Positions 1-4,929 of a DNA stretch of 6,131 bases are shown in pieces. The first letter of the stretch is position 1. Every line of letters begins with the position of its first letter. The stretch spans positions 1-6,131 of the forward strand of contig CAAFMK010000157.1 in the NCBI GenBank assembly GCA_900763995.1, in the 5' to 3' direction. Both the position numbers and the translations under genes were made by a program. Below the pieces are notes generated by a model. That model was not told the origin of the DNA. It saw only the letters and a list, made by a program, of their open reading frames with translations, and ran no database searches. Source of the stretch: an uncultured Oscillospiraceae bacterium (lineage in GTDB: Bacteria; Bacillota; Clostridia; Oscillospirales; Oscillospiraceae).

Positions 1-1
1 A

Positions 2-103
2 TCTAGCCTGGAGACTTCAAAATACCACCTGTGTCAGTATGGCACATCAACTGGGTTTATGCAATATCAAGTGGAGTCAATAATTGAGGAAAGGGCCAGA
101 TAA
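2..103 (+). other. Possible C-terminal tail of an upstream gene
   Basis: One plus-strand frame is open from the window edge for 33 codons and ends in TAA at 101-103. The other two plus frames stop earlier, at 4-6 and 81-83. The last residues read ...QYQVESIIEERAR, which looks like an ordinary soluble charged C-terminus. I do not recognise the family. A stretch this short stays open by chance fairly often, so this is only a candidate. If real, the gene ends about 25 nt before the -35 box of the next operon, and no terminator hairpin is visible between them. Confidence 0.25.
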
Positions 104-123
104 CACCCTGTCACACTTAGAAT

Positions 124-158
124 ATAATTGACAATCAGGTTGGAAATGTTACAATTAT
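124..158. repeat. Inverted repeat overlapping the promoter
   Basis: ATAATTG at 124-130 and its exact reverse complement CAATTAT at 152-158 flank the promoter. They overlap the -35 and -10 boxes, and the arm centres are 28 bp apart. The symmetry could mark paired sites for a dimeric regulator. However, the arms are AT-rich and only 7 bp long, and part of the match comes from the promoter boxes themselves, so chance is a real alternative. Confidence 0.25.
128..155 (+). promoter_or_regulatory. Sigma-A-type promoter of the three-gene operon
   Basis: A perfect -35 box TTGACA lies at 128-133. After 16 bp comes TACAAT at 150-155, five of six matches to the -10 consensus. The -10 is preceded by TG one base away (147-148), the extended -10 motif common in Bacillota. 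Transcription would start near 161-163, leaving a leader of about 160 nt before the ATG at 325. This is the best promoter match in the intergenic region, and no other promoter-like pair is evident closer to the gene. Confidence 0.7.
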
Positions 159-272
159 TTTCAGGAAATACCCATGATTTCCCAAGCATAATGGAAGAAA
201 GATCATGAATAAAGTTCAAGGAGTTATCACCAGGTTATGGCGTGAAATTTCTGCAAAGTACCGCAGATGATA

Positions 273-296
273 TTGTGCAGGGTTGCCTTAACACAA
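273..296 (+). promoter_or_regulatory. Leader hairpin just upstream of the ribosome binding site
   Basis: TTGTG (273-277) can pair with CACAA (292-296). Inside it, AGG (279-281) pairs with CCT (286-288) around a GTTG loop, giving an eight-base-pair stem with an internal loop. It ends 13 nt before the Shine-Dalgarno sequence and could influence ribosome access or mRNA stability. There is no T-tract, so it is not an intrinsic terminator. Stability was not calculated. Confidence 0.25.
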
Positions 297-309
297 CAAT
301 ACAGAGAAA

Positions 310-316
310 AAGGAGA
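310..316 (+). promoter_or_regulatory. Ribosome binding site of the AAA+ ATPase gene
   Basis: AAGGAGA precedes the ATG at 325 with 9 nt between AGGAG and the start codon. This near-ideal Shine-Dalgarno arrangement fixes the start of the first operon gene. Confidence 0.8.
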
Positions 317-324
317 ACATCAAT

Positions 325-1404
325 ATGCAGACAGTACAGAGATTACCCGCAGAACAACTGTTTCAGAATGAGATCGACGCCCTGATTGCAGCAGAAAAAG
401 ACCCCATTCCAACCGGGTGGAGAATGTCCCCCAAGTCAGTGTTGACCTATATCTGCGGTGGAAAAGTTGGGAATACTGCAATTACCCCCAAGTATGTGGG
501 AAATCGCCGCCTGGTGGAAATTTGTATTGCAACCCTGGTGACTGACCGGGCTCTGCTGCTGATTGGTGAGCCAGGTACCGCAAAGTCCTGGCTGAGTGAG
601 CATCTGACAGCGGCAATCAACGGAGATTCCACCAAGGTGGTGCAGGGTACAGCGGGGACAACTGAGGAGCAGATCCGCTACTCCTGGAACTATGCCATGC
701 TGATTGCCAAGGGCCCAAGCCCGGAGGCTATGGTCAAAAGCCCCATCTATCATGCTATGGAGAGCGGTACTATCGCACGGGTGGAGGAAATTTCACGCTG
801 TGCAAGTGAGGTGCAGGATGCCCTCATATCCATTTTGTCTGAAAAGCGGATTGCAGTCCCGGAGCTGGTGATGGAGGTGCCAGCCCAGAAGGGATTTTCC
901 GTCATTGCAACTGCCAATACACGGGACAAGGGCGTGAATGATATGTCAGCGGCCTTGAAGCGGCGCTTTAATATTGTGGTACTGCCTGCCCCGGCAAATC
1001 TGGAGACAGAAATAGAGATCGTTCAAAACCGTGTGCAGCAGTTGTCTGCAAGTCTTGATCTGTATGCTGAGATGCCAAAGCAGGACACAGTGGAGCAGGT
1101 GGTCACCATTTTCCGGGAGCTGCGCAATGGGGCCACGCTGGATGGCAAGCAAAAGGTCAAAACCACCAGCGGTGTCCTGTCCACCGCAGAGGCCATTTCC
1201 CTGTTGACCAATGCAATGGCTTTGGCGGGCAGTTTTGGCAGCGGAACAGTGGCAGCGGAAGATCTGGCAGCAGCATTGCAGGGGGCAGTCATCAAAGATG
1301 AGGATAAGGACAGCATCTGCTGGAAGGAGTATCTGGAAAATGTGATGAAAAAACGGGGCGCATCCTGGCGTCCGCTGTATCAGGCGTGCAAGGAGCTGAA
1401 CTGA
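325..1404 (+). CDS. MoxR-type AAA+ ATPase (YehL-like)
   Basis: This 359-residue cytoplasmic ATPase probably forms a hexameric ring that remodels or activates a partner protein. The Walker A motif GEPGTAKS is at residues 81-88, preceded by the hydrophobic strand ALLLI. The Walker B region is ARVEEISR (151-158), with E154 where most AAA+ proteins have Asp and E155 as the likely catalytic acid. Sensor 1 is N198 in IATANTRD, and the arginine-finger candidates are R213/R214 in ALKRRF. The C-terminal lid helices begin around 255. No arginine is obvious at the usual sensor-2 place near STAEA (286-290). From memory, VEE in place of DEI recurs in this YehL-like branch, so it need not mean loss of activity. 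The length is close to E. coli YehL (about 360). It is the first gene of an operon with the DUF5682 and VWA genes, the usual pairing for MoxR ATPases. The start is supported by a strong ribosome binding site. The molecular substrate is unknown. Confidence 0.93.
   Translation: MQTVQRLPAEQLFQNEIDALIAAEKDPIPTGWRMSPKSVLTYICGGKVGNTAITPKYVGNRRLVEICIATLVTDRALLLIGEPGTAKSWLSEHLTAAINGDSTKVVQGTAGTTEEQIRYSWNYAMLIAKGPSPEAMVKSPIYHAMESGTIARVEEISRCASEVQDALISILSEKRIAVPELVMEVPAQKGFSVIATANTRDKGVNDMSAALKRRFNIVVLPAPANLETEIEIVQNRVQQLSASLDLYAEMPKQDTVEQVVTIFRELRNGATLDGKQKVKTTSGVLSTAEAISLLTNAMALAGSFGSGTVAAEDLAAALQGAVIKDEDKDSICWKEYLENVMKKRGASWRPLYQACKELN
1390..1395 (+). promoter_or_regulatory. Ribosome binding site of the DUF5682 gene, inside the ATPase gene
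   Basis: AAGGAG lies within the last codons of the ATPase gene, 10 nt before the ATG at 1406. With only one base between the upstream TGA and this ATG, translation of the two genes is probably coupled, which supports equal production of the two proteins. Confidence 0.75.
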
Positions 1405-1405
1405 T

Positions 1406-3649
1406 ATGACAACACCTGTCTATTTTGGGGTGCGTCATCTCTCTCCTGCGGCGGCTCACCATGTTCGTCTGGAGCTTGACCGGGTCCAGCCAAAGGTGGT
1501 GTTGATTGAGGGGCCTTCCGATCTCAACGATCAAATGAAGTGGCTGTGCCATAAGGATACCAAACTGCCAGCCGCGATCCTTGCCTTTACACAAAAAGCT
1601 CCTGTGCGTACGATTTTATACCCTTTGGCGGTGTATTCCCCGGAATTTCAGGCGATTTTATGGGCAAATGAACATCATGTCCCATGTCGTTTTATGGATC
1701 TGCCATCAGATGTATTTCTGGCCATTCGGGAGCGGGAGGATGTACAGATAGAGGAGGAGCAGCAGGGCAGAACAACGGAGCAGGTATACGCCGATCTGGA
1801 GCTTCTCCTTGGGGAGGAGCACGACACCTTTTGGGAGCGGAATTTTGAGCAGCTGGAGGAAAATTATCACCAGGCTTCTGCCGCTTTTGGGCGTGAGCTG
1901 CGCCAAAGTACCACGGACTCCACCAGACACACAGCAGAAAACCAGGTGCGTGAGGCCTATATGAAACGGGTCATTGTACAGGCGGAGCAGGAGGGTCAGG
2001 TGTTTTGTGTGTGCGGGGCCTACCATGTATCTGGACTGGAAAGCTGTGAACCTATGACAGATGCACAGGAAAAAAGTCTCCCAAGGGTGGCGGCAAATGC
2101 GACACTGATGCCATATTCCTATTACCGCCTGTCCCAGCGGGCAGGATACGGGGCGGGGAATCAGGCACCTGCGTATTTTGAGCTGTTATGGCAAGCCATC
2201 ACTCAGGGGGATCTGAACCAGACCACCTATCAGTACCTCACAAGACTGGCAGGGGAGCAGCGCAGACAGGGACAGATGACCTCAGCGGCAGAGGTCATTG
2301 AGGCGGTACGGCTGGCGCAGACACTGTCCCAGATGCGGGGGAGCCGTTACGCGGCCTTACAGGACTTGCGGGACGCAGCGGTTACCTGTATGGGGCATGG
2401 TAATTTTGCAGAAATTTCTGTGTCGACCGCAGCCATAGAAATTGGTACAAAAATCGGTGCCCTGCCAGATGGAGTAAGCCGTACATCCATTCAGGATGAC
2501 TTTTATCGGCATCTCAAAAATCTGAACTTGGAGAAGTACCGCAGTGTGCAGGCACAGCAGCTGGATCTGGATCTGCGGGAAAATCTCCGTGTGAAATCGG
2601 AAAAGTCTGCCTTTCTGGATTTGAATCGCTCCTTTTTCCTCCATTGTCTCCGTGTGCTGGGTGTTAAGTTTGGGACATTGATGCAAAGCCGTCAGACAAA
2701 TGCAAACTGGGGTGAATACTGGAGTCTGTGCTGGATTCCGGAAACGGAGATCGAGCTGGTGGAGGCGGCGCTGATGGGAGAGACTGTGGAGGGTGCCGCA
2801 TCCTTTGCCTTAAAAGAGCAGGCGGATAAAAGCGATACCATTTCACAGGCAGCAGCTGTCTTTCAGGATGCCTTTTTGTGTGGCATACCCAGTGCGGCAA
2901 ACCATGCGCTGGCCACTTTGCAGAGACTGTCAGTGGATACTGCGGCGATTGAGGAGGTCTCAAAAACCGCAGTCCACTTATCCACCGTGATCCGCTATGG
3001 GGATTTGCGTAAATTCCCGTCTGAACCCCTTGTCCCCTTGCTCCGCCAGCTGTACCTGCGTGCCTGCTTGACCTTAGAGGATACCTGTCACTGTGATGAT
3101 GGGGCATCCATACAGGTGATGGAGAGTATTGAGCGCATCAATCAGGTGGAGCGTGACCATGAATTTCTGGAGGAGAGCTGCTGGGTAGAGGTGCTGACTA
3201 GGATTGCCCAGCGGGATGATCTCAACACAAAATGCTCTGGCTTCGCTATGGCTACACTGCTGGAGCGTGGACTGGTAGAAGAGAAGGAGCTGGCCACCCA
3301 GGTGTCATACCGCCTGTCCAAGGGGGTACCGGCCGATCTGGCGGCGGGCTGGTTTGAAGGTCTGGCCAAGAAAAACCGCTATTCACTCATTATGCGCCTG
3401 TCTTTGTGGAGGGAGCTGGACAGCTATCTGTCAAGTCTCCAAGAGAGTGAATTTAAGCGGGCATTGATCTTTTTGCGCCGAGCATTTGCGGATTTTTCGC
3501 CCAGCGAAAAAAGCGATATTGCAGAAAACCTGGGTGAGATCTGGGGTGTTCAGCCAGAACAGGTGGCAGATGCGCTGATGCGCCCAACCACACAAACTGA
3601 GCAGGAGCTGTTACAGGGCCTGGATGACTTCGACTTTGGAGATATATAA
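1406..3649 (+). CDS. DUF5682 family protein (YehM-like)
   Basis: This is a 747-residue soluble protein with no signal peptide or membrane segment, assigned to DUF5682/YehM by sequence character, length (E. coli YehM is about 760) and position between the MoxR and VWA genes. No biochemical function is established that I know of. The N-terminal region (1-215) shows G8-V-R-H11, then VVLIEGP with E35, RFMDLP with D98, and CVCGAYHVSGL with G204 and H207. A pair of G-x-x-H motifs plus a glutamate resembles the TraB/TIKI/ChaN/erythromycin-esterase superfamily, so a metal-dependent hydrolase or protease fold is possible; this is inference. Residues 110-165 are rich in Glu/Gln and probably helical. 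From 255 to about 720 the protein looks all-helical, with family-like segments at IRYGDLRKF (529-537) and FSPSEKSDIAENLG (697-710). The C-terminus is acidic (LDDFDFGDI). C554, C561 and C563 form a small cysteine cluster of unknown value. The start is set by the coupled ribosome binding site. Confidence 0.88.
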   Translation: MTTPVYFGVRHLSPAAAHHVRLELDRVQPKVVLIEGPSDLNDQMKWLCHKDTKLPAAILAFTQKAPVRTILYPLAVYSPEFQAILWANEHHVPCRFMDLPSDVFLAIREREDVQIEEEQQGRTTEQVYADLELLLGEEHDTFWERNFEQLEENYHQASAAFGRELRQSTTDSTRHTAENQVREAYMKRVIVQAEQEGQVFCVCGAYHVSGLESCEPMTDAQEKSLPRVAANATLMPYSYYRLSQRAGYGAGNQAPAYFELLWQAITQGDLNQTTYQYLTRLAGEQRRQGQMTSAAEVIEAVRLAQTLSQMRGSRYAALQDLRDAAVTCMGHGNFAEISVSTAAIEIGTKIGALPDGVSRTSIQDDFYRHLKNLNLEKYRSVQAQQLDLDLRENLRVKSEKSAFLDLNRSFFLHCLRVLGVKFGTLMQSRQTNANWGEYWSLCWIPETEIELVEAALMGETVEGAASFALKEQADKSDTISQAAAVFQDAFLCGIPSAANHALATLQRLSVDTAAIEEVSKTAVHLSTVIRYGDLRKFPSEPLVPLLRQLYLRACLTLEDTCHCDDGASIQVMESIERINQVERDHEFLEESCWVEVLTRIAQRDDLNTKCSGFAMATLLERGLVEEKELATQVSYRLSKGVPADLAAGWFEGLAKKNRYSLIMRLSLWRELDSYLSSLQESEFKRALIFLRRAFADFSPSEKSDIAENLGEIWGVQPEQVADALMRPTTQTEQELLQGLDDFDFGDI

Positions 3650-3660
3650 GAAAGGGGGTG
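3649..3660 (+). promoter_or_regulatory. Ribosome binding site that decides the VWA gene start
   Basis: AGAAAGGGGGTG differs at one base from AGAAAGGAGGTG, the full complement of the Bacillota 16S rRNA 3' end, and that base can still form a G-U pair. The GTG at 3658-3660 is part of this site and therefore cannot sensibly be the start. The GTG at 3667 lies 6 nt beyond it, at normal spacing. Confidence 0.8.
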
Positions 3661-3666
3661 TATTTC

Positions 3667-4830
3667 GTGCAAAATAATCAACTGGCTCGATGGCGGATGA
3701 TTTTAGGGAGGGAGACACAGGGGAGCTTCTCCGATATGGGTATGTCAGAACTGTCAAAAGAGCAGCTGCTGATGGACAGCGCACTGGGGGAAATCTATGG
3801 TGGTGAGATGGAACAGCATTTACAGGGGAGAGGAGCGGGAAATGGCCCCTCTGCACCACATATCAGCAAATGGCTGGGAGATATCCGCAGTCTCTTTGAT
3901 CCTGATATGGTGGCAGTTGTGCAAAATGATGCCATTGAGCGCAAGGGACTCAAACAGCTCCTTTTGGAACCAGAGCTCTTGGACAACCTGGAACCAGATT
4001 TGAATATGGCCGCTACACTGTTGACACTCAAAGACCAGATTCCCAAAAAGTCCAAGGAGTCCGCCCGTAAATTCATACAGAAGATTGTAGAATCGATCAA
4101 TGAAAAAATGGAAACTCAGATTCGCCGTGCAGTGACAGCAGCGCTGAATAAAAAAGAGCACTCCCCCTTGCCCTCCGCTGCTGCCATCGATTTTCGTTAT
4201 ACCATTGCACGCAATCTGCGCAACTATAATCCCGAACTGGGTACGATCATTCCTGAGCGGGTGTACTTTTTCGACCGTGCCAGTCAAGTAAACCGCTGGA
4301 ATGTGATTTTGGATATTGATCAGAGTGGTTCTATGGGTGAATCCATTATCTATTCATCTATTATGGCCTGTATTCTGGCATCTATGGCCTCTGTCAAAAC
4401 CAACATTGTGGCCTTTGATACCCAGATCATGGACTTATCAGATTTGTGCCAGGATCCGGTAGACCTGTTATTTGGGTTCCAGATGGGTGGCGGTACAGAT
4501 ATAGCAAAGTCCATAGGTTATTGCAGAAGATATGTAGAATCCCCAGATAAGACAATCTTTTTCCTGATTTCTGACTTGGATGAGGGGGGCAATCGGGCAG
4601 GGCTGCTCAACCATCTGCGTGAAATGAAGGAGAGCGGTGTTACAGTGATCGTCCTGCTGGCAGTGGCAGACGGTGGACGACCATACTATGACGAGACAAC
4701 GGCCAAGCGAATTGCGGAAATGGATATTCCATGCTTTGCCTGTACGCCGGAAAGACTGCCTGAGCTTGTGGAGCGGGCACTAAAAAAATATGACTTGACT
4801 GAGTTTGCAAAGCAGATGAACAAGAAGTAG
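3667..4830 (+). CDS. VWA domain protein with complete MIDAS site (YehP-like)
   Basis: This 387-residue cytoplasmic protein is the expected partner of the upstream MoxR-type ATPase. The C-terminal half (about 210-370) is a von Willebrand factor A domain with every metal-ion-dependent adhesion site residue: D218-Q-S220-G-S222, T277 in GGGTD, and D303 in LISDLDEGG. It should therefore bind Mg2+ and a ligand carboxylate. The N-terminal half is helical. It includes ISKWLGDIRSLF (66-77), followed by a segment with LLLEPELL and a lysine-rich helix, and a linker, YTIARNLRNYNPE, before the VWA strands. This resembles YehP (about 378 residues) and, in general plan, ViaA. No signal peptide or membrane helix is seen. 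The gene follows the DUF5682 gene after 17 nt and is the last in the operon. An upstream in-frame GTG at 3658 would add three residues but lies within the ribosome binding site, so GTG 3667 is preferred. By analogy with RavA-ViaA and NorQ-NorD, it may link the ATPase ring to its client. Confidence 0.92.
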   Translation: MQNNQLARWRMILGRETQGSFSDMGMSELSKEQLLMDSALGEIYGGEMEQHLQGRGAGNGPSAPHISKWLGDIRSLFDPDMVAVVQNDAIERKGLKQLLLEPELLDNLEPDLNMAATLLTLKDQIPKKSKESARKFIQKIVESINEKMETQIRRAVTAALNKKEHSPLPSAAAIDFRYTIARNLRNYNPELGTIIPERVYFFDRASQVNRWNVILDIDQSGSMGESIIYSSIMACILASMASVKTNIVAFDTQIMDLSDLCQDPVDLLFGFQMGGGTDIAKSIGYCRRYVESPDKTIFFLISDLDEGGNRAGLLNHLREMKESGVTVIVLLAVADGGRPYYDETTAKRIAEMDIPCFACTPERLPELVERALKKYDLTEFAKQMNKK

Positions 4831-4854
4831 GGAATAAAACATATAGACAAATGG

Positions 4855-4889
4855 GAAGAGGGCTCCAACCAAAGATTGGAGCCCTCTTC
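4855..4889. terminator. Bidirectional terminator hairpin between convergent genes
   Basis: A perfect 14-bp inverted repeat, with arms at 4855-4868 and 4876-4889 around a 7-nt loop, lies 24 nt after the VWA stop and about 40 nt after the chemotaxis gene stop on the other strand. The stem is strong (contains GAGGGCTCC), but neither flank has a long uninterrupted T-run. The minus side is T-rich (TTTGTCTATATGTTTTATT) and the plus side is modest (TCATTCAT). It probably ends both transcripts, with efficiency uncertain. Confidence 0.75.
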
Positions 4890-4929
4890 ATCATTCATAA
4901 AATAATCAAACTGCTGTCTTTCATGGAGG

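Larger units (their letters stand above)
162..324 (+). promoter_or_regulatory. Long 5' leader of the operon
   Basis: From the predicted transcription start to the first start codon there are about 160 nt, longer than a plain leader needs. The leader begins with a short inverted repeat, GGAAAT (164-169) and ATTTCC (177-182), with a 7-nt loop, which could be a 5' hairpin or an operator just downstream of the promoter. A second hairpin lies at 273-296. No known riboswitch, T-box or terminator-antiterminator pair was recognised. The rest of the stretch is AT-rich, without a convincing gene. Confidence 0.4.

Noticed and set aside
164..296. Riboswitch or transcription attenuator in the operon leader
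   Set aside because: The hairpins are short, no T-tract follows them, and no conserved riboswitch or T-box core was recognised. Only a generic structured leader is supported.
436..753. Minus-strand frames opposite the ATPase gene
   Set aside because: They overlap the Walker A region of a clear AAA+ gene and encode nothing recognisable.
2664..3107. 147-codon open frame on the minus strand inside the DUF5682 gene
   Set aside because: It lies entirely antisense to a well-supported gene, its product is rich in Pro, Ser, His and Arg with no recognisable domain, and it has no credible ribosome binding site. It is a shadow frame.
3820..4287. 155-codon minus-strand frame opposite the VWA gene
   Set aside because: Fully overlapped by the VWA coding sequence, low-complexity Cys/His/Phe-rich product, no domain.
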